DNA from: Pycnopodia helianthoides
Taxonomy: Eukaryota > Echinodermata > Asteroidea > Forcipulatida > Asteriidae
NCBI GenBank assembly: GCA_032158295.1
Contig: CM063244.1
Location: forward strand, 7,996,597 to 8,060,596
Direction of reading: 5' to 3'
Length of the DNA: 64,000 nt
Below, piece after piece: positions 44,401 through 59,215 of this stretch; position 1 is the first letter of the stretch, and each line of letters begins with the position of its first letter. The position numbers and the translations under genes are program-made. Under the pieces are notes generated by a model. The model searched no databases and was not told where the DNA came from. It saw only the letters and a list, made by a program, of their open reading frames with translations.

Positions 44401-44579
44401 ACTAGATGGTACCATCACCAATCACTGTAGGTCATACATGTTTCAAGCGCAAAATGTCATCTATTTGAAGGAAAAATCAAAATGATTCTAACAAATATGG
44501 AAACTTTTCATTTTGTAGTAAAAGCGTAGAGCAGTTCAAAAAAACATGTCGTATCAGGCCTTTGGGTGAGAATTATGGC
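41476..44579. other. About 3 kb without a firm gene
   Basis: A + frame at 43922-44131 (starting MAKHLVERNACDVIKRQYNI) has protein-like composition but no support. The rest is unassigned apart from the SINE at 43670-43805. Confidence 0.35.
43670..43805 (-). mobile_element. tRNA-derived SINE (type S3), copy 1
   Basis: The minus strand reads 'gaccgagcggtcgaaagc' (A-box region, Ser/Leu-tRNA-like) and 'gtgtgggttcgagct' (B-box), then 'cattacccaggatt'. Same family as 56755-56992. Confidence 0.65.
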
Positions 44580-45105
44580 TAAGATTTGGGTTGAGGTTAG
44601 GGTTGGGCTAAGATTGGGGTTTGGGGTAAGGGTAAGGGCTAAGATTTGGGTTTGGGTTAGGGTTGGGCTAAAATTGGGGTTTGGGGTAAGGGTAAGGGCT
44701 AAGGTTTGGGTTTGGGTTAGGGTTAGGGCTTAGATTTGGGTTGGGGTTAGGGTTAGGGCTAAGATTGAGGTTCAGGTTAGGGTTAGGGCTGATATTTGGG
44801 TTGGGGTTAGGGTTAGGGCTAAGATTTGGTATGGGTAAGGGTTAGGGCTAAGATTGGGGTTGGGGTAAGGGTTAGGGCTAACTTAGATTGGGTTGGGGTA
44901 AGGGTTAGGGCTGAGATTTGGGTAAGGGTTTGGGTTAGGGCTAGCTTAGGTTTGGGTTGAGGTAACGGTAAGATTTAGGTTGAGATAAAGGTTAGGTCAC
45001 TCCTCAGGTAGATTTGGGTTAGGGTAAGGGTTAGGTACAATATTTGGGTTGGGGTAAGGGTTAGGGACAAGATTGGGGTTGGGGTAAGGGTTAGGGCTGA
45101 GATTT
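44580..45105 (+). repeat. Telomere-like minisatellite, unit about 30 bp
   Basis: Units of 'gggttagggttagggct' plus 'aagatttgggttgg', about 17 in all, with strand-asymmetric G/T content. TTAGGG occurs many times but always inside the longer unit, so this is interstitial minisatellite rather than a telomere. Confidence 0.92.
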
Positions 45106-45108
45106 AAA

Positions 45109-45264
45109 GCACAAAAAGCAGCTAAGCACAACAAAATTATGCTTACCAGAATAAGGTTACCGGCCAAAATACCATGTCACATGTACAATTTGTGACTGGT
45201 ATCCTGCTGATTTCTGCTAAGCAGAAAATTGTTTCCTGCTTAAGCAGCTCTATGAAATTGGGCC
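45109..45264. repeat. Fold-back family 3, copy iv
   Basis: 'gcacaaaaagcagctaagc' to 'gctctatgaaattgggcc'. The left arm is cut off where it meets the telomere-like array. Confidence 0.75.
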
Positions 45265-47007
45265 AAGACATGTACTAGTGGTTACTATGTGTAGCCTTTA
45301 TTTAGGGTCGAGGAAGGTAGGCATGTTCCTTTGAGAACGAGAAATTTGCGATTTTCAAGTGGTAGTTAATTTAAAACCCTCGGGGAAGCAACGCGGTGAA
45401 AAAATTCTCCACATATTCCAAATATGGTCATAATTGTTTTTTCAATGGGCCAAAAAAGCCACGATTTTCTGTATTCGACACCCCTTGTATAAACCACAAG
45501 CCTGTAGACTACCATTGGCCAGGCTATAACCACTGCCGAGTAAGAATTATTGAATGACAGAATGACAGCAGTCCCAAGGGACAGCTATGCCCTTGGGAAT
45601 TGTAACTTGATATCTTAGTGAGCCAACTCCTTGTGCCATTATCTCTTTGTGTCAACCCTGTGCCGCCAGAGCTAAAACAGGTCATAAATAAACACACACT
45701 GCTGGCCCAGACAAAAGCCCTGTGGGGATTAAAATTGCTTTGGGCTTGCAGGAGGGGGTCATTGACCTACAAAACTGAGTGGTGATAAAATCCTCCACCT
45801 GGAGGACGCGCGTTATACAGAAGGGCCCGCTTCTCCGAGGGTTAAAGACCCCCCCCCCCCACCCACTCACACATTTTGTTTGGTCGGGAAGCAAAAGCGA
45901 CCGGTTCAACCTCGTCATTGTTGTTGCGGTGAGTCATTCGTTCTTCGTAACAACATCTTATTTAAGCACAGAATAAGCTTCGAAATAAAAAATAATAGTA
46001 AACCGGACTTCGAAACTGGAAATTACTTCTCAATTTTTTTTAAATCCCGTTTTGATGACGAATTACGCCCTTGTGGAATTGATATCTTTCACAGAAGTCT
46101 GTAACTTTATCTCTCGGTCAAAAACACATGCAGCACATCCACATTCACGAAAACACGTCTGCCCTCGCAATTATGTTCCCAAAATATTTCAACAATAACA
46201 ATTCGTGACAGTAATTCTGTCGCTCGGAAAGGCAACACCAAGTAGAGGAGGTGAACAGTTCAAAAAAGACCCGCATTGGCGGGGCGATTTCAAGGACGAG
46301 TCGCACCTCCGTCACCGGAAATTGTAATCTTCGGTTCCGTACGACACGTAAGCTCATTCTGACACATTTAAACATTGAATACCGAGCCATTTTTTTTTCT
46401 CCAACACGAACCAAAAAAGGAAATGATTACAAATCGTCTGCTAATGTCATCCAAGAAGACAATTGGGTTCGCATTACAAAATTGCTGTGGACAAACCAAC
46501 CCATTACTCGAACTTTGTTTTTCCTTATACACCTGGTTGAGTTTAACTGACAGCCTCGAGCATTGTGAGTGATATTAATAGTTGATGAGACAGTATAGCG
46601 TGTGTTTTGTGTCTTTCTTTCTTTTTCTCCCTGTTTTTTTTTTCTTCTTCTATTTTTTTCTTCCTTTTTGTGTGTGTGTGTGAGTGTGTGCGGCTAACCT
46701 GAAGCAGCTGACAGGAACACGAGTACGACTGGGTGTGCTTGTTACATACCAATGAGAACGCACTCGTTTAAATTAACCTTAAAAACAACAGGATGGGCTG
46801 GCCCTACACTACAGACAGGACCAGCTGTACACAATTAATGTGAACCGTGGGATGGGCTAGGACGGGGCACGAGTACAAAACAAATGGGCAGGGGGAAATG
46901 TTGGATAATACGTTAATTTTCATTTGCATTTAAGCCTGCGAAATCCGGCCTTCAACAATTGACCTTTATAATATGTTTGGTACATTATTAAGTTGCCCTG
47001 GTTTGTC

Positions 47008-47085
47008 ACCGCGGTCAAGTGGTTAGACTGTATAGGACTTGCAATCACAAGGTTGTGGGTTCGACTCCGGCCAAGCTAAACCGAT
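47008..47085 (+). mobile_element. tRNA-like SINE head (type S4)
   Basis: 'caccgcggtcaagtggttag' (A-box) and 'gttgtgggttcgactccggc' (B-box) are spaced as in a tRNA. The acceptor stem does not close clearly, so a SINE head is likelier than a working tRNA. Confidence 0.5.
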
Positions 47086-47760
47086 TGATTTCACAATGAT
47101 TAGAATGAGTTTTGTCAACTAGTTACTGAATCACAATTTCTTGATTTGTGCAATTCATAATCATAGACGTTTAAACAATGTTTGTATGAGAGAGATTGGG
47201 CTGTTGCCAGCTGGGCGTTTATATCCCCTTGTGGGAGCTTTGCCGATTTTCCCTTGGGAAGATCATCTCAACAAACATCTCAATAATTATTGTCTAATTA
47301 TTGTAATATTTAATATTCAGGTGTGGGTTTCTGACTAAGAGATTCTACGTTAGTGGGGATACTGTGGTGTTTCTACCAGAACATGACCCTTTGCGCATTT
47401 TCTCCTTTTTAGGGACGATGTCATTCATCCAATAGTTTTTCAAGGAAGAGAAAACTGTTTCACTTTTGTCTGGGAATGTCTTTTAATTTGCAATAAACTC
47501 AGAACAATGAGTCGAGTTTTGAGGGTGAGCAGTTATTTGCACGTGGTCGTCGGCAGACGGAATTGTTTCTAATGTTCAATTGGGTATAGGCAACAAGTGC
47601 TGAGTTTGTCAAAATGAATATTTCAGATCCAATCAATGTGTACTCATGCATCATTCATTATGTGCGTCCCTCTCCCTCAAATGGCCATTGGATATATCAT
47701 GCATTCAGTCAACAACGAGAGATTGCGGTTATAGTGCAGCCTTTCTGACCCGAGTTTAAC

Positions 47761-47853
47761 CTCAGTAAGAAGTCGAAAACAGAGGAAGAAGAAGATACAC
47801 AGAGCAAGATGAGGGAAAACAAAAACCCGGAACATGACGTCAGATCGCACCAT
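47761..47853 (-). CDS. Candidate signal-peptide exon, minus strand
   Basis: ATG in a strong context (cccgccATGGTG) opens MVRSDVMFRVFVFPHLALCI and FFFLCFRLLTE, a hydrophobic leader, then a possible donor (gag|gttaaa) at phase 0. First exons of secreted proteins often look like this. No partner exon is known. A TGACGTCA motif lies inside (47835-47842), so the stretch may instead be promoter for the + strand (frame from 48103, MADRRKCH). Confidence 0.28.
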
Positions 47854-48570
47854 GGCGGGGATTATGGAATATTCGGAGCGGAGCCAACGGATTCCGGTTG
47901 ATCCGATATTAAAGAGTTCGATGCCGGATCCACATCCTGTTTGCACTACGGTCGGATTACTCTCGCTCCTCTCATCAAATATGGAGGTCTAGATTGAAAC
48001 GGATCCCGGCCAGAAAAGAAGAAAGAAACAAAAATGTGTCCACGCGTTTGTGCCTCAGAGCGCCGAGTTTGTTGGTGAACAAAAGTACAACAAGTTTGTG
48101 GGATGGCGGATCGGAGAAAGTGTCATACGATTCGTCGTCAACAGTATTATAATGTATGCCAAGGACCTGTACAGATACGATGTGGTTGGGATGATGTTCA
48201 GCGAACTATTAAATTAGCGATGGTTAATTTGATATTTTACTTTCTTTTAGAGTTACTGCCTGATACAATTGGGAAATGTAACCAAGTGGCCATGACCTGT
48301 AATTATGTTAACAAATTTGAGAAAATTGGGTGGGAGAACTGGAACCTTAAATAACGTTCTGCAATAGTGGCGTAGGGGGAGGGGGAGGGGCAAGTTTGGC
48401 AAATAAATAATTTGGTAAGCACGTCACTAGTATTAGCTGATGTACTAACTGTATGCATTTCCAGACAGTCTTATGAGTTTACAAGGTATGTACAACAAAA
48501 AGTCTTAACAAAGCGAAAATTAAACAAACTCCGTGTTCTAAGGTCCGATTTCAAGCTGAACAGGCCAGTT

Positions 48571-48957
48571 TTAAAGGAACATTACAGAATTGGTTTTTGC
48601 TAACAAAACAGTTGCTTGCAGTGTAAGCACTTTATGTAATCCACCTATATACATAAACTGACAAACCTGTAGAAGTTTGAGATCGACCGGCCATCTGGGT
48701 CACGAGAAAATAGTGAAAAACCGATTACACATTTGCGTGAAATCATAGATTCAACAAATGAATAAAACGCTCACTGAGCGATAAACTCCAATCGGAAAAT
48801 TAGTTTATTCATTTTTCATCAAAATATGGCATTTCAGACAAAAAATATTTCAAGGGAGTTTTCTACTATCATCATCATTAGACCGTGTAAGTTTTATGTA
48901 AATCTGTGATCAAAAAGTATATAGTTTTTTCTTACCAATTCTGTAATGTTCCTTTAA
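48571..48957 (+). mobile_element. Family-1 element, copy 5
   Basis: TTAA at both ends; full interior with small deletions near the right end. Confidence 0.93.
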
Positions 48958-49216
48958 CCTAAAAGATATCTTGGAAAACTATAAGCAATACAAATAAAAA
49001 AGAAACAATACAGCCCTCCTCTTTTTGAAAAGAAAACCAGACGACAAACTGTTTTTTGTGTGCATTATAGCCTAAGTATTGCAAGGAAATAAGTTAACGT
49101 TAAAACGCCTTGTGAGCAATTCTGTTTGTCTCGAACCCAACCAATCAAACAGGTGTGCAATTGTTCTACAATCGGAACATCCCTACATCATTAAAATACT
49201 CAACCTATTCAGTTGA

Positions 49217-49410
49217 AATGCAACGGTTGCGAAGCAACAAGCTGATGGGCTTCCCGCTCAAAATAGAGCACCGCGCGCTGCCGCCGAACGTTCTGATCAG
49301 CAGAAAAAGAATAATTTACAACCGTTCGATTCTAGTTCAGGGAGCAGCTGGGATGCTATGGAAGGCCTCGTGAGACAAGGCAAAACATTTATTGATGATA
49401 TTCTTAGCAG
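49217..49410 (+). CDS. Candidate internal exon, unknown gene
   Basis: The frame opens after TGA at 49214 and runs 64 codons to a donor (agcag|gtgtaa). The last part (SSWDAMEGLVRQGKTFIDDI, then LSR) looks coding. Possible acceptors are ttctag or ttcag at 49335-49340, so the exon may be only 49341-49410. Family unknown. Confidence 0.3.
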
Positions 49411-49938
49411 GTGTAAAGGCAAGAGAGGGATAATGCTACAATTTATTAGATTCCCCCTCTGTTATGGTTCCGGGTGGACAAGCTTTAAGCACAATTGCAA
49501 TCGAAAACCTCCAACCACTTTGGTAGTTTATCTGCCCATGAAACCCCAAAACGTACACAAAACTCTACATACTTTCTTAGTCCCTTATATTTGCTTTCGA
49601 CGGTTGACGTGAAGTTTTACTCTGAATCCAATATATTTCAACTCGGCACTTATTATCATAATAGTGTTATTGGTGTAACATAGCATATAACATATACAGA
49701 AAAAGGACTGTATACTTTATTTAAAGACAATGAAGAGCTTATACCAAAAAATCATAGTTAAATAATAAGCCGGTTGGTGGGGTGGGGGTTCGGGGGGATT
49801 ACAGAAGTCAAATGTTGTTGTACAGCAGTAATGGACAAACAACAGGTGCAATTCGTTAATTTCGACAACTACCATCAAGCAGAGTAAACAAACTTGCACT
49901 TTAAAAAAACATTTCACAAAGGGAAGCACACTGTGATT

Positions 49939-50315
49939 TTAAAGGAACATTACAGAATTGGTAATTGTAAAATATACTTTTCGACCACAGATTTACATAA
50001 AACTTAAACAGTCTAATGATGATGATAGTAGAAAACATCCCCATAAATATTTCTGTCTGAAATGCCATATTTGATGAGAAATAAATCAAACTAATTTCCG
50101 ATTGGAGTTTATCGCTCATTAGCGTTTTATTCATGCATATTATAACACATGCAAATTTGTAATCAGTTTTGCACTATTTTCTCGTGACCCAGATGGCCGA
50201 TCGATCTCAAACTTCTACAGAATTGTCAGTTTATGTATATGGTGGATTATATAAAGTGCTCACACTGCCAGCAACTGTTTTGTTAGCAAAAACCAATTCT
50301 GTAATGTTCCTTTAA
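49939..50315 (-). mobile_element. Family-1 element, copy 6 (short subfamily)
   Basis: TTAA at both ends, 377 bp. It shares with copy 11 the junction 'attggtaattgtaaaatata', 'attcatgcat' and 'tataacacatgcaaatttgt', unlike all other copies. Confidence 0.93.
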
Positions 50316-51122
50316 ATGACCCGTTCTAAATCCGTCTCGCTTCACTAGAGTGGAAGCTCTCTCTCATGATGCCATGATATCGTGAAGGTTTTCTAACAAG
50401 CAATGCGCCTTGAGAGTGTTGCATACGAGAGGCGGTTGCTAGATGAATCGGTTGGTAAAACCCCTTCGGAACGAAAGAAACGCGCGAATCAATAAAACCT
50501 TCATCCGTACTTACAACAACCATCATTTGATGAAGCTTTTAAGTTTTTCACATTATTCACCAATTCAAAACGCTTGAAATGTTATCAACACCTTTTTTCT
50601 TTCTTCTAACGGTATACATAATGAAGACTTTTCAAATCGGCTGAACTCATGATGTCAACTTATACAAACAAGGAAAAGACTGAACTCTTTTTATTCTTGC
50701 GTTCACACCTCCTCCCCAGCATTCTCCGGCCCCAGAGGGCAAGACAAAACTTGTTGTCGAAAATCTACTCTCAACAGCTATTTGCCAAAAGCGGTTCCGA
50801 TATGTGGAGGAGCTGACCAATATTAAATTGCTTGTAGTGCGCGTGTGTGTGGCTTTTTTTTTAACCCATTGGGGAAAGTAGAGAAAAATGACCCACGAAA
50901 GTGCACAGTAACGTCAGTAATATCTTGTAATTTTTCCCTTTTTTTTACAAGATGTGTGTTTAGCTGTCACAGATGCACTGTCAGCAATTTTGACAGTTTG
51001 ATTTTCCAGCATAATTTTTGAGAGTGCGTTTTTTTTCCCTTCTGTTTTTCCAAAGTATTTAATTTGCACGACCAGTTTCTGTCTGAAGCAATCACCACCC
51101 AGTGCGAGATAATTAACGTTAT

Positions 51123-51513
51123 TTAAAGGAACATTACAGAATTGGTAAGAAAAAAACTTGTAAAATATACTTTTGATCACAGATTTACATAAAACTTACA
51201 CGGTCTAATGATGATGATAGTAGAAAACATCCCTTGAAATATTTCTGTCTGAAATGCCATATTTGATGAGAAATGAATAAACTAATTTTCTGATTGGAGT
51301 TTATCGCTCAGTGAGCGTTTTATTCATTTGTTGAATCTATGATTTCATGCAAATGTGTAATCGGTTTTTCACTGTTTTCTCGTGACCCAGATGGCTGATC
51401 AATCTCAAACTTCTACAGGTTTGTCAGTTTATGTATATGGTAGATTACATAAAGTGCTTACACTGCCAGCAACTGTTTTGTTGGCAAAAACCAATTCTGT
51501 AATGTTCCTTTAA
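51123..51513 (-). mobile_element. Family-1 element, copy 7
   Basis: TTAA at both ends. It shares 'atggtagattacataaag' and 'ttttgttggcaaaaacc' with copy 10. Confidence 0.93.
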
Positions 51514-51666
51514 CCACAAACCTCTCCAAACTACAGTTAGTTCTATTAACAAGGATGATACAATGTTAGTTTTGGGAAGAGTGAATGCAAATCGATAAAA
51601 AGGGTCGTACAATCCCGAAGAAAATAATACGAGGATTGAAATACACCTGCCTTTCTTCCCTTGCAG

Positions 51667-51807
51667 ATTGCCCGAAGCTGGCTGCCAGTAAACTACCTCG
51701 TCACGGAGTGCTCTCTCCACCAACCATCCAATGGAGCCCGTGGTTTGGCTGATGTATTAAAAGTTCTCACACGGGATTGGCTGCTCAAAACCAAGTTCAA
51801 GATCTAA
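51667..51807 (+). CDS. Candidate terminal exon, unknown gene
   Basis: A textbook acceptor (tgcctttcttcccttgcag) precedes 46 codons and TAA: IARSWLPVNYLVTECSLHQP, then SNGARGLADVLKVLTRDWLL. Phase 0 at the acceptor does not match the exon ending at 49410, so another exon would be needed between. No family recognised. Confidence 0.35.
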   Translation: MARSWLPVNYLVTECSLHQPSNGARGLADVLKVLTRDWLLKTKFKI

Positions 51808-52791
51808 GCCCTATACCCCGTTTGCGTCACACGAAAGAAGAAGCCCGTCGTCTGATATGGCCCTTTATACAAAACAAACAACGGTACTCGTTTCCCTTTC
51901 CATGCTCTGTTTGTTTACTAACTTAAATACCACATTAACATTTTGATGGATTTTTCGCGAGAAGGAAATTAAAAACCTGTGAGAATCTACATTTACACCG
52001 ATACAGACTAACTAAACAACGACTGAAAAAAGTGATTGCATTTTCCAAGCTTTTACAATTGCCAAAAGAACAGTTTTTTTTTAAACCACTAAAAAGTATA
52101 ACTTACATTAGATTCACCCAAACACATAAAACAAATTATTATTATTGTCAGTGTATTTTCTATAAAAAATCTACAAACCGTTGTTTTTGTGTCACTTTTT
52201 AAAGACATCTGGAAAGCTTTCAAGTTGATTAGTCATTTTTCCCTGTAAAGAGGAAACTCTCTGCATACACCGGTTTACTTTCTTTAAATCAAAATACCAC
52301 GCACGATGGTATAACTTTGAACTTTTCAAAATCTTCGAGCAGGATAGTACTCAGAATTGACAAGACTAGCTGGCAAAACAAGCTCCACTCAAAACTAAAA
52401 TTAACACTCTGTCAAATAATTGTCTGCAAATGTTAGTTTCTTGCGAAGGAGAAACATATTCCTAAGGAGGTTTTGGAGATTCAATCCCAATAATAATAAC
52501 AACAGTGACAACTATTAAAGCGCAAACATTGCACTAAATGCATATCTTTTTAAAAGGTGCACTGACGCCGCGATCATAGTCTGCATGTGGCTGAACATGG
52601 AAACATGGACTCTCACCCAGTTACTACACGTGCAAGCGTTGACCGTCACATCACAATCAAGAACGTATAAGGGTGCCGTCATTATTATCACGCGCGCATG
52701 TGTAGTAAACTGGGTGAGAGTTCAGAATTTAATGTCTGGCCACAGACTGGCTGTGATCACGACGACAGTACTCCTTTAATCATTGAGGGGT
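51808..52791. other. Non-coding, with a fold-back
   Basis: AT-rich. Contains the inverted repeat at 52609-52721; nothing else is assigned. Confidence 0.45.
52609..52721. repeat. Fold-back element, ACTCTCACCCAGT arms
   Basis: The arm at 52609-52633 is inverted at 52696-52721 with about two differences. Outer sequence ('catgtggctg' and 'ctggccaca') may extend it. Confidence 0.65.
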
Positions 52792-53179
52792 ATAAAGGAA
52801 CATTACAGAATTGGTTTTTGCTAACAAAACAGTTGCTGGCAGTGTAAGCACTTTATGTAATCCACCATATACATAAACTGACAAACCTGTAGAAGTTTGA
52901 GATCGATCGGCCATCTGGGTCACGAGAAAATAGTGAAAAACCGGTAACACATTTGCATGAAATCATATAGATTCAACAAAATGAATAAAACGCTCACTGA
53001 CCGATAAAATTCCAATCGGAAAATTAGTTTATTTATTTCTCATAAAATATGACATTTCAGACAGAAATATTTCAGAAAATTGTTTTCTACTATCATCATC
53101 ATTAGACCGTGTAAGTTTTATGTAAATCTGTGGATCAAAAGTGAGTTTTTTTCTTACCAATTCTGTAATGTTCCTTTAA
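52792..53179 (+). mobile_element. Family-1 element, copy 8
   Basis: The left flank is ATAA (one mutation) and the right TTAA. The palindrome is altered to CGCTCACTGACCG. Confidence 0.92.
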
Positions 53180-53273
53180 CTATGTATTACAGTGTCATGT
53201 CTAATTTGGACAATTCAAGTTGCATACAAAATCCGGAGTAAAAAACACCGTGATATTACCACACCATTTTACT

Positions 53274-53609
53274 TTAAATGTATTGTACACTTTGGTAACA
53301 GCTCAAAATCAGTGTCCACATTTTTGTGATTAACATATGCATGAATAAACAAACCTGTTAAAGTTTGAGCTCAATTGGTCATCGAGGTCACGAGAAAATA
53401 GTGAAAAGAGATCTTATGTGTTTTCTGTTTTTTCAAAATTATCGCGCACGATAATTACTATTGTTTTACTAATTTCTCAGAAACGATAGCATTTTAGGCA
53501 GAAATATTTTAAGGAACCCTTTCTACCATTTCTTACTTTAAATCATGTAAGTATGTGTGTATCTGTGAACATTTGTGTCTTTCGATCTTACCAATAGTGT
53601 ACAGGGCCT

Positions 53610-53613
<4 letters not shown>
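53274..53613 (+). mobile_element. Hybrid TTAA element at 3' end of CYP4-like gene
   Basis: TTAA at 53274-53277 and 53610-53613. The ends read like family 2 ('tgtacactttggtaac', 'taccaatagtgtacagggcc'). The interior reads like family 1 ('cacgagaaaatagtgaaaa', 'gcattttaggcagaaatatt', 'aatcatgtaagt'). The right TTAA contains the P450 stop codon. Confidence 0.75.
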
Positions 53614-56559
<2,946 letters not shown>

Positions 56560-56754
56560 TTAGGATGCCTCGTTATATAGTCATGTCAGTTGAAGACCAA
56601 TTGTTAACTCATTACTATTATTGTCTACTGAACCGACACAGTGGCAAAATAATAATGGACGTTTTAAAGCCCATGTATCGACCGATTTGGACGCTCATTG
56701 CGCATGAACTTGATTACCCCTGTTCACTGGGCCATATATTTCAGTCCTTAAAAC

Positions 56755-56992
56755 TGTCTCAGCTCCCTGGGGAGTATACAGCCTGTGCTGCCAACAGCGC
56801 AGCGAGCTAAAACAGTCACAAGAACCATCTCTGCCCTCACATGTACCACTTTACTCCTGGGTAAAGAGAAGCAAGGGACACACGTGTTTAAGGACACAAG
56901 TGTCATGACTGGGATTCGAACCCACACCCAAAATGACTGAGCCACCTGAACTTGAGTCTGATGCGCTAAACCGCTCGGCCTTAACATGCCAC
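56755..56992 (-). mobile_element. tRNA-derived SINE (type S3), copy 2
   Basis: Minus strand: 'ggccgagcggtttagcgcat' (A-box, Ser/Leu-tRNA-like), then 'gtgggttcgaatcccagtca' (B-box), then a body with 'tacccaggagtaaagtgg' and 'ctgagac' near the end. Longer and better preserved than the copy at 43670. Confidence 0.8.
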
Positions 56993-57073
56993 AAACAAGA
57001 CAACTGCTTCCAAATGTTATACCCATTGTCTCATTTGAAAAATCATACCAATGATTTTGATTGTTTAGTTTAA

Positions 57074-57107
57074 TTCTTCTTCTTCTCCTTCTTCTTCTTC
57101 TTCTTCC
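57074..57107 (+). repeat. (CTT)n microsatellite
   Basis: 'ttcttcttcttct' with one 'cct' interruption. Confidence 0.9.
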
Positions 57108-58083
57108 TCATATCTTCTTTTCACTCTTTCTAAGTTAATAAAATAAACAGACAATGATTTTGGATCAAGATAAGCCTTTAAGCAAAATGGACTACCAACC
57201 TGCACAGAGATCAGATAGTAGCCACACAGTTTTAGGAAAGACTTGATCGGTAACTCAACAAGAACGTGGGTGAGTTATAACTAATAAAAAAAAGGTAATT
57301 TAACAGTAAACGAAACATTTTTGAAGGACTTAATGTAGATTTAAAAAAAATCTAGGTTACGTGGTGTCGTGTTGAAACTAATTGGAAATGCATATTTTTC
57401 ACATTTCTCTGTTCTGCATCATATCACGTTCATTTTATCTAGACTAAACCGTATTATATTTATGATAATTTGTTCACATTTTGATTTGAAGAGACTCACG
57501 CCCTCGAAAAACTTTCAGGTGACACGATCAGTTCCAATCAAAATTAATTATTGTTATTATTTTTTACTAAACAGGGCAATCTCACAAGTAGAAATTTAGG
57601 CCTTCACAACCCTTCGAGGAAACGCCTAAAATTTGTTTCAGGAAAACTGAGCATAAAACATTTTCTGCTGTTAATTTCTCTGCTATTTACGCGTCATTTA
57701 TGATCATGGTTAAATTCTGCGTAGGTATTGGACACAGTTTCTGTAGGGGTAATTCTAGCAAAAAAACAAATGTACCCGCAACGCCATATATGTATGTATG
57801 TATATTCTTTCTAAAGAAGCCACTTTATTGCTTACATGCTTCTGTTGCTGGGACAAAAAAGTACTTTGTGTGTCTGGAAGAAGGTTGTAAATCCTTGTGC
57901 CCCTCTGCTGGTGCCCTACGCTATTATTTCCCCCTGGAACGTAGGAGCCTTTCAAGCGAAAGCTCAGCGTGATTGGTGCGTGTACAAACAACATCTACTG
58001 AGCTGCTGAGGTTGGCACCATCCATTAATCAAAACGCAGATTGCAGTTCACCTATATAGGAGGATGCATTTATTGTATTCAGC

Positions 58084-58476
58084 TTAAAGGAACATTACAG
58101 AATTGGCTTTTGCTAACAAAACAGTTGCTGGCAGTGTAAGCACTTTATGTAATCCACCATATACACAAACTGACAAACCTGTAGAAGTTTGAGATCGATC
58201 GGCCATCTGGGTCACGAGAAAATAGTGAAAAACCGGTTACACATTTGCATGAAATCATATAGATTCAACAAATGAAAAAACGTTCACTGAGCGATAAACT
58301 CCAACCGGAAAATTTGTTTATTCATTTCTCATCAAATATGGCATTTTAGACAGAATTGTTTCAAGGGATGTTTTCTACTATCATCATCATTAGACCGTGT
58401 AAGTTTTATGTAAATCTGTGGTCGAAAAGTAAATTTTACAAGTTTTTTTCTTACCAATTCTGTAATGTTCCTTTAA
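58084..58476 (+). mobile_element. Family-1 element, copy 9
   Basis: TTAA at both ends; full length. Confidence 0.93.
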
Positions 58477-58862
58477 ACGGGTGAACATACCCACAGCGCG
58501 AGCAGTGGGGGACCAATTGGCGGCGTAGATGTATATGCCAATCCATTCAAGACAGCAACATATTCCAAACCGGCATATAAATTAGTTGTGCATTTTTATT
58601 TGACTTGTTGATAATATTCCTTTCAAATTTAAGTCCAGGCTTGCGGCTGTACAAGCCAATCATGCCAATACCAAGAGCAGCTGTAGTTTAGACCAATGGG
58701 CGTAAAGGGTATGTTGTTTATCACATCACGTGACTCTTGGATCAAACGGATAGGGAAAAATGCCAAGATCTTGTGCACAAAGTGGAGATGGCGTCAGGCT
58801 TTGACCATAGCAGAGTCTCTCAAAGGCCATAAAAGACTCGCCGCTGGAGCTTTTGAGAAAGA

Positions 58863-59020
58863 AAGGCCGTGTCCGAATTATGGCTACGATTGTGTCTTAG
58901 GGTGTTGTTGAGGACGGCCTATACTTCAACATATAACGACGAGGCGATTCAACCGTAGCCGTAGCCGTAGCCGTAGCCGTAGCCGTAGCCGTAGCCGCAG
59001 CCGTCATTTCGTACACTGCC
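58863..59020. mobile_element. Inverted element with expanded CCGTAG array
   Basis: The left arm 'aggccgtgtccgaattatgg' is like the element at 14204. The right arm is swollen by about eight CCGTAG units at 58953-59003, then 'gcagccgtcatttcgtacact'. Confidence 0.65.
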
Positions 59021-59067
59021 AAACAAACACTTTGTAAGGACGAAACGTGAAGCCACACTGAATTTAC

Positions 59068-59215
59068 GGCCCTTTTTTAAACCACGGCTTTGGCATTGGT
59101 CTTGGCTTAGGCTCCGTCAGTTGAAAACGTGCGCTTTCCTTGCGGGGCTTCAATAAAGGCGGAGCTCATATCCAAGTCCAAGCCTGAAGCCGTGGCCAAG
59201 GTTTCGAAAAGGGCC
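59068..59215. mobile_element. Inverted element with GGCCCTTTT ends
   Basis: The left arm 'ggcccttttttaaaccacgg' is matched by the inverted right arm ending 'cgaaaagggcc'. The middle has 'ggcattggtcttggctta' and 'caagtccaagcctgaagc', also inverted. About 148 bp. Confidence 0.7.

Larger units (their letters stand above)
45265..48570. other. About 3.3 kb without a firm gene
   Basis: It contains a (TG)n run at about 46671-46688, SINE S4 and a possible promoter near 47.8 kb. At 48367 'tagtggcgtagggggaggg' resembles a decayed hAT-type end. Overlapping frames have no support. Confidence 0.35.
49411..51666. other. Stretch between two candidate exons
   Basis: It holds family-1 copies 6 and 7. No further exon is recognised. 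Confidence 0.35.

Noticed and set aside
44580..45105. A true telomere end
   Set aside because: TTAGGG is embedded in a longer unit, and ordinary sequence continues on both sides.
57190..57300. An upstream P450 exon on the minus strand
   Set aside because: The open frame (VELPIKSFLKLCGYYLISVQ) shares no P450 motif and its phase could not be confirmed.
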